Assembly: GCA_035196065.1 (NCBI GenBank)
Contig: CP136575.1
Coordinates: 1,962,769-2,026,768 of the forward strand
Origin: Sphingobium sp.
Lineage (GTDB): Bacteria > Pseudomonadota > Alphaproteobacteria > Sphingomonadales > Sphingomonadaceae
Length of the DNA: 64,000 bases
Direction of reading: 5' to 3'
Shown: one piece after another, positions 1 to 9,029 of the stretch
How positions within the stretch are numbered: the first letter of the stretch is position 1
Layout of the letters: each line of letters opens with the position of its first letter
Notes under the pieces: model-generated
What the model was told of the DNA's origin: nothing
What the model saw: the letters and a program-made list of their open reading frames with translations, nothing else
Databases searched by the model: none
Position numbers and translations under genes: made by a program

Positions 1-98
1 TCTTCAATCCGCGAGCGATATTGCCCCATAGTGAGGGCGATTGCATAAGCTGAAAACAGAAATGCTGTGACGAACAGTGAGGCGACGAGCAGCGACAT
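1..98 (-). CDS. Small membrane protein, N-terminal part (runs off the window)
   Basis: Reading leftward from an ATG at 98-96 the frame stays open to the edge of the window and gives 32 complete codons plus a partial one. The protein starts MSLLVASLFVTAFLFSAYAI, a single hydrophobic segment typical of a membrane anchor or uncleaved signal, and then becomes polar and charged. A Shine-Dalgarno-like GGAGA lies 5 bases before the ATG. On this strand a TTGACA -35 hexamer (157-152) and an alphaproteobacterial SOS operator (132-146) lie just upstream, so the gene is probably LexA-controlled. I do not recognise the family. A small SOS-induced membrane protein could be a division inhibitor, but that is only analogy. 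Confidence 0.6.
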   Translation of the reverse strand, partial: MSLLVASLFVTAFLFSAYAIALTMGQYRSRIE

Positions 99-131
99 TA
101 TATTCTCCGAAATCTCTTATCTGGAACCAAT

Positions 132-146
132 GTTCTATATATGTTC
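132..146. promoter_or_regulatory. SOS (LexA) operator GTTC-N7-GTTC
   Basis: GTTC at 132-135 and GTTC at 143-146 are separated by a 7-base all-A/T spacer, the LexA site of alphaproteobacteria. It sits 34 bases upstream of the leftward small membrane protein. It also overlaps the expected spacer and -10 region of a leftward promoter whose -35 TTGACA is at 157-152. The rightward peptidase start is 89 bases away and is the less likely target. Confidence 0.65.
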
Positions 147-234
147 TGTTCTGTCAACAACAAATTTTGTGGTTGTGCAGGCGGGCATGGGTCGATTACG
201 GCCAGTTAAACCAATTCAGAGGGGAAATGGGCTC

Positions 235-1647
235 ATGGGTATCGCTAAATTTATGATTGCGGCAGCGGCGGCTGTCGTTGCAACAGCCAGTGCGCAGGCG
301 CAGGAATTACGCCCCGATCAGGCGGAGTTCCGCGAGTTATATGCCGAACTGGTGAACACCAACACCGCATTTTCGAACGGCAATTGCACCATTGCGGCCG
401 AGCAATTGGCCAAGCGCATGTGGGATGCCGGCTATAGCAAGGATGATGCAAGGGTCATCGTCGTTCCCGGCTTTGAACGCGAAGGCAATCTTGTCGCTAT
501 TCTGCAGGGAACCTCGAAAACGCTGAAGCCGATGCTGTTGCTGGCACATATCGATGTGGTCGAAGCCAGGCGCGAGGATTGGACACGCGATCCCTTCACG
601 CTGGTGGAAGAAGACGGTTTTTTCTACGCCCGTGGCGTGGCTGATGACAAGGCGCAGGCCGCCATGTGGATCGACAGCCTGATCCGCCTGAAAAAAGAAG
701 GTTACAAGCCAAAGCGCACGATCAAACTTGCGGCGACATGTGGTGAGGAGAGTAATGCTGAGGCGCTGAACGGTGCGGAATGGCTGGCGCGGAACATGCC
801 AGATGCGATTTCGGCCGAGTTTGCCCTGAACGAGGGCGGTGGCGGCCGCGTCGACAAAAATGGCAACCGTCAATTTCTGGCCATGCAGGTTGGTGAAAAG
901 GCCACCCGTACCTTCGACCTTCAAACGACCAATCCGGGCGGCCACAGTTCGGTGCCCCGACCTGACAATGCTATCTACGATCTGGCCGAGGCCGTGGTTG
1001 CCATCAAGAATCTCGGTTTCCCGGTTCAACTCAATGCGACCACCCGGGCCTTCCTGCAGCAATATTCGGCCACCGCACCCGCAGCTGCGCAAAAAGCCAT
1101 CGCTGATCTGCTGGCAGATGAGAGCAATGTTGCAGCGGGTGGCATTTTGTCAGCCGAGCCGGTGATGAATGCCACTTTGCGCACGACCTGCGTCACGACA
1201 ATGTTGGAGGCCGGCCATGCCGCCAACGCCCTTCCGCAACGCGCGAAGGCGGTGGTCAACTGCCGTATCGTTCCGGGTATGTCGACCGAGGAGACCCAGG
1301 CTGCGATCGAAAAGGCCATTGCCAATCCGCGCGTCAAGGTAACGCTTCGCAAGCCGCATCGCCCGATGGCGGTGGCACCGCCACTCGACAAGCGCATCAT
1401 GGACCCAGCGATGAAGGTGGCAGGCGAAATGTTCCCGGGCGTGCCGCTGATTCCGATCATGGCTACTGGTGCGACCGATGCAACGATGACAGCACTGATC
1501 GGCATTCCGACCTATGGCATCCCCGGCATTTTCTATGAAGCCGATGGCGGCGGTGTGCATGGTCTCAATGAACGGATCCGGACGAAATCAGTCTATGACG
1601 GCCGCGATTATCTGCACCGGTTGGTGAAGCTTTACGCGGAGAAATGA
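235..1647 (+). CDS. M20 family metallopeptidase, exported
   Basis: This is a 470-residue zinc-dependent exopeptidase of the M20/M28 type. The ATG at 235 is preferred over upstream starts in the same frame because it follows GAGGGGAAATG and opens directly on a signal peptide (hydrophobic core, then ASAQAQ-E as a likely cleavage site), so the enzyme is probably periplasmic. The metal-site pattern of the family is visible: LLLAHIDVVE with its His and Asp early in the protein, GRxxADDKA-like GVADDKA, CGEESN with the catalytic and metal-binding glutamates, and a C-terminal ATGATDAT followed by GVHGLNE carrying the last His. The middle (about residues 215-340) is the dimerisation domain containing NPGGHSSVP. 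Substrate is not predictable; annotated relatives are carboxypeptidases and dipeptidases. A terminator follows at 1656. Confidence 0.85.
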   Translation: MGIAKFMIAAAAAVVATASAQAQELRPDQAEFRELYAELVNTNTAFSNGNCTIAAEQLAKRMWDAGYSKDDARVIVVPGFEREGNLVAILQGTSKTLKPMLLLAHIDVVEARREDWTRDPFTLVEEDGFFYARGVADDKAQAAMWIDSLIRLKKEGYKPKRTIKLAATCGEESNAEALNGAEWLARNMPDAISAEFALNEGGGGRVDKNGNRQFLAMQVGEKATRTFDLQTTNPGGHSSVPRPDNAIYDLAEAVVAIKNLGFPVQLNATTRAFLQQYSATAPAAAQKAIADLLADESNVAAGGILSAEPVMNATLRTTCVTTMLEAGHAANALPQRAKAVVNCRIVPGMSTEETQAAIEKAIANPRVKVTLRKPHRPMAVAPPLDKRIMDPAMKVAGEMFPGVPLIPIMATGATDATMTALIGIPTYGIPGIFYEADGGGVHGLNERIRTKSVYDGRDYLHRLVKLYAEK

Positions 1648-1655
1648 TTGCGTGC

Positions 1656-1690
1656 CCCGGCAGGCTTGGTTTCAGGCGTGCCGGGTTTTC
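1656..1690 (+). terminator. Rho-independent terminator after the M20 peptidase
   Basis: A 7-bp stem CCCGGCA (1656-1662) / TGCCGGG (1679-1685) is followed by TTTTC. It lies 9 bases after the peptidase stop codon. The 16-base loop is large, so strength is uncertain. Confidence 0.5.
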
Positions 1691-1935
1691 GCCATTAGCG
1701 GAAAGCCAGTTGTTTCCCGCCCAGATGTTAGTGACCTTGGTCGCCGGGCCGATTTTGGCTGTTCCGCAAGCAATATCGGCAGGGCAGTATTGACGTCGAT
1801 ACTTGACCTTTTGGTCGACTCCCGCTAACCGCGCGGCCATTCCACATGGAAGGCGCACATACCGGTGCCTGACGCAGTCTTAGGGCCAGTGTCGGGTTCT
1901 TGCCTTTCAGAGGACAAACCGGAAGGAGAAAGACT

Positions 1936-2718
1936 ATGGCGGCACCTGTCGTCACCATGCACCAATTGCTTGAGGCCGGAGCACATTTCGGCCACCAGAC
2001 CCATCGTTGGAACCCGCGCATGAAGCCGTATATTTTCGGCGCACGCAACGGTGTCCACATTCTTGACCTGTCGCAGACGGTTCCGCTTTTTGCACGTGCG
2101 CTCGATTTCGTATCGGCCACAGTTGCTCATGGCGGCAAGGTTCTGTTCGTCGGCACCAAGCGCCAGGCGCAGAGCCCGATTGCAGACGCAGCCCGCGCTT
2201 CGGGCCAGCATTTCGTCAACCATCGCTGGTTGGGCGGCATGCTCACCAACTGGAAGACGGTTTCGAACTCGATCAAGAAGCTGAAGACGCTTGAAGAGCA
2301 GCTCTCGGGCGATACTTCTGGCTTCACCAAGAAGGAAATCCTTCAGATGACGCGCGAGCGCGACAAGCTGGAGATGAGCCTTGGCGGTATCCGCGATATG
2401 GGCGGCGTTCCCGACGTGATGTTCGTGATCGACGCCAACAAGGAAGAGCTGGCGATCAAGGAAGCCAATGTTCTGGGTATCCCAGTCGTTGCAATCCTCG
2501 ATTCGAACGTTTCGCCCGATGGTATCGCATTCCCCGTTCCCGCTAATGACGATGCGGCGCGTGCGATCCGACTTTACTGCGATGCCATTGCCACTGCGGC
2601 AACGCGCGGCAATGTCAGTGCAAAACAGGCTGCTGGTGTTGACCTCGGTGCCGAGGTTGAGCCTGTTGCCGAACCGGCGCTGGCTGAAGCAACTGAAGAA
2701 GCTTCGCCGGAAGCCTAA
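1936..2718 (+). CDS. rpsB: 30S ribosomal protein S2
   Basis: A 260-residue ribosomal protein S2. The body from [20 protein letters not shown] through [25 protein letters not shown] and VPDVMFVID is the diagnostic S2 core, with a short acidic C-terminal tail rich in Ala and Glu. S2 assembles late into the small subunit and helps hold S1. The start at 1936 is chosen because GGAAGGAGA lies 5 bases before it; the frame is open to 1900 but the extension has no S2 similarity. It heads the classical rpsB-tsf-pyrH-frr series. The 245-base stretch between the upstream terminator and this start holds no gene I can support; it is the natural place for an S2-autoregulated leader, but I could not identify a defined structure. 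Confidence 0.97.
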   Translation: MAAPVVTMHQLLEAGAHFGHQTHRWNPRMKPYIFGARNGVHILDLSQTVPLFARALDFVSATVAHGGKVLFVGTKRQAQSPIADAARASGQHFVNHRWLGGMLTNWKTVSNSIKKLKTLEEQLSGDTSGFTKKEILQMTRERDKLEMSLGGIRDMGGVPDVMFVIDANKEELAIKEANVLGIPVVAILDSNVSPDGIAFPVPANDDAARAIRLYCDAIATAATRGNVSAKQAAGVDLGAEVEPVAEPALAEATEEASPEA

Positions 2719-2731
2719 TTCCATTGCGTCT

Positions 2732-2753
2732 CACCCCTGCGAAAGCGGGGGTG
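2732..2753. repeat. Small palindromic repeat with GAAA loop
   Basis: The 22-base element is a hairpin: CACCCCTGC, loop GAAA, GCGGGGGTG (9 pairs including one G-T). It lies in the rpsB-tsf gap. It matches the dispersed short palindromes of sphingomonads and other proteobacteria that, when read through, encode IPAKAGI-like peptides. A second, inverted copy lies at 3793. Confidence 0.6.
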
Positions 2754-2856
2754 CATGGCCCGGTTAGTTCAAATCTACTGGCTGGCCATCAAGGGATAAA
2801 TTAGTCGCCGGGCTGTGTAACCGCACCCGGCGCAATCACATTCGAAAGGACACAAA

Positions 2857-3783
2857 ATGTCTGCAGTAACAGCCTCTGCCGTCAAGGAACTGCGTGAGCG
2901 TTCAGGCGCCGGCATGATGGATGCCAAAAAGGCTCTCGAAGAAACCAACGGCGATATGGAAGCCGCAGTCGATCTGCTGCGCGCCAAGGGCCTTGCCACC
3001 GCTGCCAAGAAATCGAGCCGCACTGCGGCCGAAGGTCTTGTCGGCGTAGCCGTCGACGGTACCAAGGGCACCGCGGTCGAAGTCAACAGCCAGACCGACT
3101 TTGTTGCCAAGAACGAACAGTTCCAGGATTTCGTCCGCAAGGTTACTTCGGTTGCGCTGGGCCTTGGTGCCAATGACGCCGAAACCATCCTCGCCGCAGC
3201 CTATCCCGAGGGTGGCAGCGTTCAGGAAGTTCTGACCAACAACATCGCCACCATCGGTGAAAACCAGGTAATCCGCCGTGCAAAGACCGTTTCGGTTTCG
3301 CAGGGCCGCGTGGTTTCCTATGTTCACAATGCAGCAACGCCCGGCATGGGTGCAATCGGCGTTCTCGTCGCGCTTGAAAGCAATGCCGACACAGCGACGC
3401 TCGACGGCCTTGGCAAGCAGATTGCAATGCACATTGCCGCTGCCTTCCCGCTGTCGCTCGACGAAAGCGGCCTTGATGCCGACACGCTGAAGCGCGAAGC
3501 TGCGATCGCCCGTGAAAAGGCAGCTGAGAGCGGCAAGCCTGCCGACATCGTTGAAAAGATGGTCGAAGGCGCGATGAAGAAGTTCGCGAAAGAAAACGCG
3601 CTTCTGTCACAGCTGTTCGTGATCGACAACAAGACTCCCATCGCCGACGTTATCGCGCAGGCGGCAAAGGGTGCCGGTGCCGACATCAAGCTGGTCGACT
3701 ATGTCCGCTTCCAGCTTGGCGAGGGCATTGAAAAGGAAGTGTCTGACTTTGCTGCCGAAGTGGCAGCTGCGGTCGGCGCATAA
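2857..3783 (+). CDS. tsf: Elongation factor Ts
   Basis: A 308-residue EF-Ts, the guanine-nucleotide exchange factor for EF-Tu. The N-terminal UBA-like module (about residues 1-55) has the signature [16 protein letters not shown], followed by the core domain with TDFVAKN, the Tu-contacting motif found in all EF-Ts proteins. Length matches the alphaproteobacterial form. The ATG follows GAAAGGACACAAA. It is separated from rpsB by 138 bases containing a small palindromic repeat, and from pyrH by 158 bases with an inverted copy of the same repeat. Assignment is unambiguous. Confidence 0.97.
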   Translation: MSAVTASAVKELRERSGAGMMDAKKALEETNGDMEAAVDLLRAKGLATAAKKSSRTAAEGLVGVAVDGTKGTAVEVNSQTDFVAKNEQFQDFVRKVTSVALGLGANDAETILAAAYPEGGSVQEVLTNNIATIGENQVIRRAKTVSVSQGRVVSYVHNAATPGMGAIGVLVALESNADTATLDGLGKQIAMHIAAAFPLSLDESGLDADTLKREAAIAREKAAESGKPADIVEKMVEGAMKKFAKENALLSQLFVIDNKTPIADVIAQAAKGAGADIKLVDYVRFQLGEGIEKEVSDFAAEVAAAVGA

Positions 3784-3792
3784 AATTCGGGC

Positions 3793-3814
3793 TATCCCTG
3801 CTTTCGCAGGGATA
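3793..3814. repeat. Small palindromic repeat, inverted copy
   Basis: TATCCCTGC, TTTC, GCAGGGATA form a perfect 9-bp stem with a 4-base loop. In the reverse direction the loop reads GAAA and the element matches the copy at 2732 in arrangement. The leftward shadow frame across it reads IPAKAGI, a known mark of this repeat class. It lies 10 bases after the tsf stop and could affect 3' end stability, but no T-run follows. Confidence 0.6.
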
Positions 3815-3941
3815 AGCTCTTGGCGATATGGCGCTCCGCTCCTATAGCTGGGCGCCATAATTGCATCTGAAACTGCTTTGATGCACCAGCATGCCGGTGT
3901 TCAGCGCAAAGCCACATGCTGCGAACGGGATGAGGGATCAT

Positions 3942-4667
3942 ATGACCAAAGCCGGCTATCGCCGTGTTCTGCTGAAGCTCTCGGGCGAAGTGTTGATGGG
4001 GGATCAGCCATTCGGTATCGACCCTGATACCGTCGCCCGCGTTGCCGCCGAAGTGAAGGCTGCAAAGGACACGGGCCTTGAAATCTGCCTTGTCATCGGT
4101 GGCGGCAACATCTTTCGTGGCATGGCGGGGGCGGCCAAGGGCATGGACCGGGCGCAGGCCGACTATATGGGCATGCTCGCCACCGTGATGAATGCACTGG
4201 CGATGCAGAATGCGCTGGAACAGCTTGGCGTGCAGACACGCGTCCAATCGGCAATCGAAATGGATAAGGTATGCGAACCTGTGATCCGCCGCCGTGCTGA
4301 AAGGCATCTGGAAAAGGGTCGGGTCGTCATTTTTGCTGCCGGCGTCGGTGCGCCTTATTTCACAACCGATAGCGGCGCGGCACTACGCGCAGCAGAAATG
4401 AAATGCGACGCGTTGCTGAAAGGCACTTCGGTCGATGGTGTTTATGACGCTGATCCGAAAAAAGTTGCCACTGCAAAACGTTATCAAACATTATCTTATG
4501 ATCGGGTATTGTCGGACAATCTGAAGGTAATGGATGCCAGCGCAGTGGCCTTGTGCCGCGATAACAGCATTCCGATCCTCGTATTTTCGATCCGCGAAAG
4601 CGGCAATATTTTGAAGGTGCTCGACGGAAGCGGCACCTATACCGTTGTATCAAGTGAAGGGAATTGA
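3942..4667 (+). CDS. pyrH: UMP kinase
   Basis: A 241-residue bacterial UMP kinase of the amino-acid-kinase fold, which makes UDP from UMP and ATP. Landmarks are the N-terminal [11 protein letters not shown], the glycine-rich [10 protein letters not shown], the UMP-site region around [15 protein letters not shown], and YDADPKK near the C-terminal third. I place the start at the ATG at 3942 (MTKAGYRR), which fits known family N-termini; an ATG 51 bases upstream in the same frame adds an unconserved extension. A purine-rich GAGGGA lies upstream. frr follows after 3 bases, so the two are cotranscribed and probably translationally coupled. Confidence 0.96.
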   Translation: MTKAGYRRVLLKLSGEVLMGDQPFGIDPDTVARVAAEVKAAKDTGLEICLVIGGGNIFRGMAGAAKGMDRAQADYMGMLATVMNALAMQNALEQLGVQTRVQSAIEMDKVCEPVIRRRAERHLEKGRVVIFAAGVGAPYFTTDSGAALRAAEMKCDALLKGTSVDGVYDADPKKVATAKRYQTLSYDRVLSDNLKVMDASAVALCRDNSIPILVFSIRESGNILKVLDGSGTYTVVSSEGN

Positions 4668-4670
4668 ACC

Positions 4671-5228
4671 ATGCCGCAATATGACAAGGCCGATGTCGAA
4701 CGCCGCATGAAAGGTGCACTCGAATCGCTGAAAGGCGATCTTTCGGGCCTGCGCACCGGTCGCGCGAATGTGACGTTGCTCGATCCTGTGGTGGTTGAGG
4801 TTTATGGCGCGAATATGCCGTTGAACCAGGTGGCAACTGTCAGCGCGCCCGAACCGCGGATGCTCTCCGTGCAGATATGGGATCGTTCGAATGTGACGCC
4901 GGTTGAAAAGGCGATTCGTTCGGCCGGGCTGGGCCTCAACCCTATCACCGATGGCCAGACCATCCGTCTCCCTATTCCTGATCTGACCGCTGAACGCCGC
5001 AAGGAACTTGCAAAGCTTGCCGGCCAATATGCAGAAAAGGCGAAAATCGCCGTTCGCAACGTGCGCCGCGACGCCAATGACGCGCTGAAGACTGACGAGA
5101 ACAAGAAGGAAATCAGCGAAGACGATCGCAAGCGCCTCGAAACCGAGGTGCAAAAGATGACCGACGATCAAATAAAGGCCATCGATGAGGCAACCGCTGC
5201 CAAGGAAAAGGAAATCCTGAGCCAGTGA
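4671..5228 (+). CDS. frr: Ribosome recycling factor
   Basis: A 185-residue ribosome recycling factor, which with EF-G splits post-termination ribosomes. Family features include [20 protein letters not shown] near residues 26-45, [16 protein letters not shown], and the conserved C-terminal coiled region RNVRRDAND...KEISEDD. Length is exactly that of the family. The ribosome-binding site (GAAGGGAA) lies inside the end of pyrH. The stop overlaps a GTG start of uppS by four bases (GTGA), an arrangement repeated through the next genes. Confidence 0.97.
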   Translation: MPQYDKADVERRMKGALESLKGDLSGLRTGRANVTLLDPVVVEVYGANMPLNQVATVSAPEPRMLSVQIWDRSNVTPVEKAIRSAGLGLNPITDGQTIRLPIPDLTAERRKELAKLAGQYAEKAKIAVRNVRRDANDALKTDENKKEISEDDRKRLETEVQKMTDDQIKAIDEATAAKEKEILSQ

Positions 5229-5968
5229 TCGGTTTCCGGTCCTCAAAGGCGAGGGCCGTTAAGGCCGCCGATCCCCAAACCAGCGGGGGCGGTGCTCATG
5301 GCGCGCGCCATGTTGCCATCATCATGGACGGAAATGGCCGCTGGGCGAAGAAAAAGCATCTTCCCCGTGCACTGGGCCACAAAAAGGGTGTAGAGACCGT
5401 CCGTGATATCGTGCGTCATGCGGCAACTACAGGCCTTGAGGCGCTGTCGCTTTACGCCTTTTCCAGCGAGAATTGGAAGCGGCCGGAGGACGAGATCAAT
5501 GATCTGATGGGGCTGCTGCGCGGCTTTATCAAATCGGACATTGATGAATTCGCGGCCAATGATGTGCGGCTGAAAATCATTGGCAATTACAAAGCGCTGG
5601 CGCCCGACATTGTCGACATGATCGATGATGCACTGGCGCGCACCGCGCACAATCGGCGCACCACTCTTGCGGTGGCACTGAATTATGGCGCGCAGGATGA
5701 ACTTGTCCGCGCGGCGCAGGCTGCTGCGGCAGAAGGCGTAATCAGCGCAGAGGCAATCGAACGGCATCTCGATACCGCGGATCTGCCGCCGCTTGATTTG
5801 CTGATCCGCACATCAGGCGAGCAGCGGCTATCCAATTTCATGCTCTGGCAGGCGGCCTATGCGGAACTGTGGTTTACCGGTACGCTTTGGCCGGATTTCT
5901 CTACAGCCGAATTTGATGCCGCGATTGCCGAGTTCGCACAGCGCGAAAGGCGTTTTGGCGGGCGATGA
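5225..5968 (+). CDS. uppS: Isoprenyl transferase (undecaprenyl diphosphate synthase)
   Basis: A 247-residue cis-prenyltransferase that condenses isopentenyl diphosphate onto farnesyl diphosphate to make the C55 lipid carrier for peptidoglycan and other envelope polymers. The catalytic Asp is in [10 protein letters not shown], followed by LGHKKG, the SSENWKRP motif, and the C-terminal [15 protein letters not shown] with the conserved arginines. The GTG start at 5225 overlaps the frr stop by 4 bases. The first 25 residues are poorly conserved, so an internal start is possible. The gene overlaps cdsA by 4 bases (ATGA). dxr just downstream provides the isoprenoid precursor path. Confidence 0.95.
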   Translation: MIGFRSSKARAVKAADPQTSGGGAHGARHVAIIMDGNGRWAKKKHLPRALGHKKGVETVRDIVRHAATTGLEALSLYAFSSENWKRPEDEINDLMGLLRGFIKSDIDEFAANDVRLKIIGNYKALAPDIVDMIDDALARTAHNRRTTLAVALNYGAQDELVRAAQAAAAEGVISAEAIERHLDTADLPPLDLLIRTSGEQRLSNFMLWQAAYAELWFTGTLWPDFSTAEFDAAIAEFAQRERRFGGR

Positions 5969-6657
5969 TCGACGAGGTTAAACCGCGTTCCGACCTTGGG
6001 GTCCGCACACTTTCGGGTGTCGTGATGATGGGTGTGGCAGCGCTTGCGATCTGGATAGGGGGATGGGCTTTTCGCCTGTTCATCCTTCTTGTTGCTGTTG
6101 GGCTTTTGCGCGAATGGTTGCGCCTTGCCTGGAAGCTGCGCTCCGATATTGCAGGCCGCCTGGTCTGGGCATTTGGCGGGGTGCTCTATATTGGTCTTGC
6201 GACCGCAATCCTCGCCTTTTTGCGGGAGACGAGTGAACTTTACATGGTGTTGACCATCATCGGCGTCGTCATTGCAACGGATACTGGCGCCTATTTTGCG
6301 GGTCGCGCGATCGGCGGACCGAAAATTGCACCGAGGATCAGCCCGTCAAAGACTTGGGCAGGCCTTGCCGGCGGCATGGCAGCGTCGGCCGGGCTGATTA
6401 CAGGTGTCGGCAGCTATGTCGAAAGCTTCGCGCTGTGGCAGCCCCTGCTTGGTGCGGCGCTCGCGATGATCGCTCAGGCAGGCGATTTTTTCGAAAGCTG
6501 GATGAAACGTAGGGCAGGCGTCAAAGATTCGGGCAGTCTGATACCGGGGCATGGCGGCTTGTTTGATCGGGCAGACGGTCTTTTGGCGGTTCTTTTCGCG
6601 GTCGCGTTAATCCTCGGCTTTGTGCATTTCGACCTTTTGTGGACTTCACTGGCGTGA
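5965..6657 (+). CDS. cdsA: Phosphatidate cytidylyltransferase
   Basis: A 230-residue multi-pass membrane enzyme making CDP-diacylglycerol from phosphatidate and CTP, the branch point of phospholipid synthesis. The C-terminal CDS signature is clear: SWMKRRAGVKDSG, LIPGHGG and FDRADG. Several hydrophobic stretches precede it, with DTGAYFAGRAIGG in the middle. It is shorter than the Escherichia coli enzyme (about 285), which is common in alphaproteobacteria. It overlaps uppS by 4 bases and ends in a 4-base overlap (GTGA) with the preferred dxr start. Confidence 0.94.
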   Translation: MIDEVKPRSDLGVRTLSGVVMMGVAALAIWIGGWAFRLFILLVAVGLLREWLRLAWKLRSDIAGRLVWAFGGVLYIGLATAILAFLRETSELYMVLTIIGVVIATDTGAYFAGRAIGGPKIAPRISPSKTWAGLAGGMAASAGLITGVGSYVESFALWQPLLGAALAMIAQAGDFFESWMKRRAGVKDSGSLIPGHGGLFDRADGLLAVLFAVALILGFVHFDLLWTSLA

Positions 6658-7820
6658 CGCGTTCGCTTTCCATTTTCGGCGCGACCGGTTCGGTCGGTCT
6701 TTCGACGCTTGATCTGGTGCGCCAGCATCGTGACAAATATCGCATTGTCGCACTGACGGCCAATGGCAACGCCGCCGATCTCGCCAAGCTTGCGCGTGAA
6801 TTTGATGCTGAAATTGCGGTGGTCGCCGATGAAACGGCCTATGCCGCATTGGTTGAGGCCTTGGCGGGCAGTTCCACCAAGGCAGCAGCCGGCCCTGCCG
6901 CTCTCGTCGAAGCGGCGCAAATGGGCGCTGATTGGACGATGGCGGCGATTGTCGGCTGCGCAGGCTTGCCGCCCACCATGGCCGCGATCGAGGCCGGCAA
7001 GACGGTTGCTCTCGCCAATAAGGAAGCCCTGGTTTCTGCGGGCGATCTGATGATGGCCGCGGTCGAACGGTCGGGTGCAACTTTGCTCCCGGTCGATTCA
7101 GAGCATAACGCAATCTTCCAATGCCTTGCTGGCGGCCATATCGATCAGGTGCGAAAGATCACGCTGACCGCAAGTGGCGGTCCGTTCCGCACCTTCAGTC
7201 TGGACCAGATGCGTGCCGTCACGCCGGCCCAAGCCGTTGCCCACCCCAATTGGGATATGGGTGCGAAGATTAGCGTAGATAGCGCCACGATGATGAACAA
7301 AGGCCTCGAATTGATCGAGGCCCACCACCTGTTCCCGGTTGGCCTCGACCGGCTCGATATTGTCGTTCATCCGCAATCGGTCATCCATTCGATGGTGGAA
7401 TATGTTGACCGATCGACGCTGGCGCAGCTTGGATCGCCGGACATGCGCATCCCGATTGCGAGCACGCTTGCCTGGCCGGCGCGGATAGAGACAAATAGCG
7501 AGCCGCTTGATCTGGCGCGCATTTCAAAACTCGAATTTGAAGTGCCTGATCTTGTGCGTTTCCCGGCCTTGCAGCTGGCGCGAACCTCCGCCGAACAAGG
7601 CGGGGCGGCCCCCGCCATTCTGAATGCCGCCAATGAAGTGGCTGTCGCGGCTTTCCTCAATGGCCAAATCGGTTTTCTCGACATTGCCAATGTGGTTTCG
7701 TCGACGCTCGACGGCTATTCGCCGAACGCCCCCCATTCGCTCGAACATTTGTTCAGCATTGATGCAGCAGCCCGCAGCTATGCGAAAAGCCTGATGGAAA
7801 AATTACCACATGCAGCTTGA
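6654..7820 (+). CDS. dxr: 1-deoxy-D-xylulose 5-phosphate reductoisomerase
   Basis: A 388-residue NADPH-dependent enzyme of the methylerythritol phosphate pathway that converts DXP to MEP. The N-terminal Rossmann motif FGATGSVG, the metal-site motif LLPVDSEHNAIFQ, the substrate loop TASGGPFR, and HPNWDMGAKI.VDSATMMNKGLE are all present. The GTG at 6654 is chosen because it gives the 4-base overlap with cdsA and the short N-terminus usual for the family; another GTG at 6639 would add five residues. It overlaps rseP by 11 bases. ispE, another gene of the same pathway, is at 62715. Confidence 0.95.
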   Translation: MTRSLSIFGATGSVGLSTLDLVRQHRDKYRIVALTANGNAADLAKLAREFDAEIAVVADETAYAALVEALAGSSTKAAAGPAALVEAAQMGADWTMAAIVGCAGLPPTMAAIEAGKTVALANKEALVSAGDLMMAAVERSGATLLPVDSEHNAIFQCLAGGHIDQVRKITLTASGGPFRTFSLDQMRAVTPAQAVAHPNWDMGAKISVDSATMMNKGLELIEAHHLFPVGLDRLDIVVHPQSVIHSMVEYVDRSTLAQLGSPDMRIPIASTLAWPARIETNSEPLDLARISKLEFEVPDLVRFPALQLARTSAEQGGAAPAILNAANEVAVAAFLNGQIGFLDIANVVSSTLDGYSPNAPHSLEHLFSIDAAARSYAKSLMEKLPHAA

Positions 7821-8928
7821 ATCGCCGAGCCTTCTCGTCACCATTTTCGCATTCATGATCCTGCTGGGAACGCTCGTCGTGGTCCATGAACTGGGCCATT
7901 ATTGGGTGGGCCGCTGGTTCGGCGTGAAGGCAGATAAATTCTCGATCGGTTTTGGCCCGCAACTGTGGGGCCGCGTTGACAAGCGTGGCACGCTCTGGCG
8001 GATCGGCGCGCTGCCCCTTGGCGGATATGTGCAATTTGCAGGCGACATGAACCCGGCGAGCCAGCCCGACGCTCAATGGGCCGAATTGCCGCAGTCAGAA
8101 CGCGACCAGACATTCCAGTCAAAGGCGCTGTGGAAGCGTGCACTGATCGTTTTTGCCGGGCCTGCGGTCAATTTCATTCTGGCGATCCTGATCTTGGCAG
8201 GCTTTGTCTATGTTTATGGTCAGGCCGTGAACCCGCCGGTGGTTGAATCTGTTGCTGAAGGAAGCGCCGCCGAGAAGATCGGCCTGCAACCGGGGGACCG
8301 TATTCTAGCTGTGAACGGCGTTGCCGTTGATAACTTCCCCGAACTGGCAACCGAAATTTCGGTCCATCCGGGTGAGACAATTCCGCTGCGAATTGAACGT
8401 GATGGTGCCGCCCGTACCGAACTGGCTGAAATCGGGACGCTGCGAGAAGTCGACCGTTTCGGCAATGAATATCGACGCGGCGTGCTTGGTTTGCCGATAC
8501 CGCCGCCGGTGATCCGTGAAGTCAGCTTGATCGAGGCACCGTTTATCGCAACTCGAGAAACCGCCAACATCGTGCGTTTGACCGTAAAGACGCTTGGTCA
8601 GATCATCTCCGGCCGGCGGCCGATTACCGAACTGGGCGGCCCGTTAAAGATCGCAAAGGTATCGGGTGAACAGTTTGTTTTGGGGCTCAGCGCCTTTTTG
8701 TGGCTGACTGCGATGATATCAATTAACTTGGGGTTCATCAATCTGTTGCCAATCCCGATGCTCGACGGTGGTCACCTGCTGCTTTATGCCATTGAAGGCA
8801 TAAGGCGGCGTCCCACGACTCCCGTCGTCCAGGAATGGGCTTTCCGCGCGGGTTTTGCTGTGCTGGTCAGTTTTATGCTGGTGGTCACGTTCAATGATCT
8901 CGCCTCATTCGGCCTGTTCGGCAAATGA
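7810..8928 (+). CDS. rseP: RseP-type site-2 zinc metalloprotease
   Basis: A 372-residue intramembrane metalloprotease that cuts anti-sigma factors or remnant signal peptides in the inner membrane. The first transmembrane helix carries the zinc motif HELGH (residues 26-30). A second helix (about residues 112-135) leads into one PDZ domain (about 140-210, with AEKIGLQPGDRI). The C-terminal membrane part holds NLLPIPMLDGGHLL with the third zinc ligand Asp. One PDZ is visible rather than the tandem pair of E. coli RseP, as in other alphaproteobacterial (MmpA-like) members. It sits between dxr and bamA as in most proteobacteria. Confidence 0.93.
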   Translation: MQLESPSLLVTIFAFMILLGTLVVVHELGHYWVGRWFGVKADKFSIGFGPQLWGRVDKRGTLWRIGALPLGGYVQFAGDMNPASQPDAQWAELPQSERDQTFQSKALWKRALIVFAGPAVNFILAILILAGFVYVYGQAVNPPVVESVAEGSAAEKIGLQPGDRILAVNGVAVDNFPELATEISVHPGETIPLRIERDGAARTELAEIGTLREVDRFGNEYRRGVLGLPIPPPVIREVSLIEAPFIATRETANIVRLTVKTLGQIISGRRPITELGGPLKIAKVSGEQFVLGLSAFLWLTAMISINLGFINLLPIPMLDGGHLLLYAIEGIRRRPTTPVVQEWAFRAGFAVLVSFMLVVTFNDLASFGLFGK

Positions 8929-9029
8929 GGCGTGGATAGAATATACAGATTGCTTGATTGCGAGCGGCGCTTGGGGCAATGCCCCAGAATATTTACCGTA
9001 TGCGGGGCCAGAGGGAAGGTCGTCTTTCT

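Noticed and set aside
3607-3858. A leftward frame containing IPAKAGI
   Set aside because: The peptide comes from reading through the palindromic repeat at 3793; such frames are known annotation artefacts.
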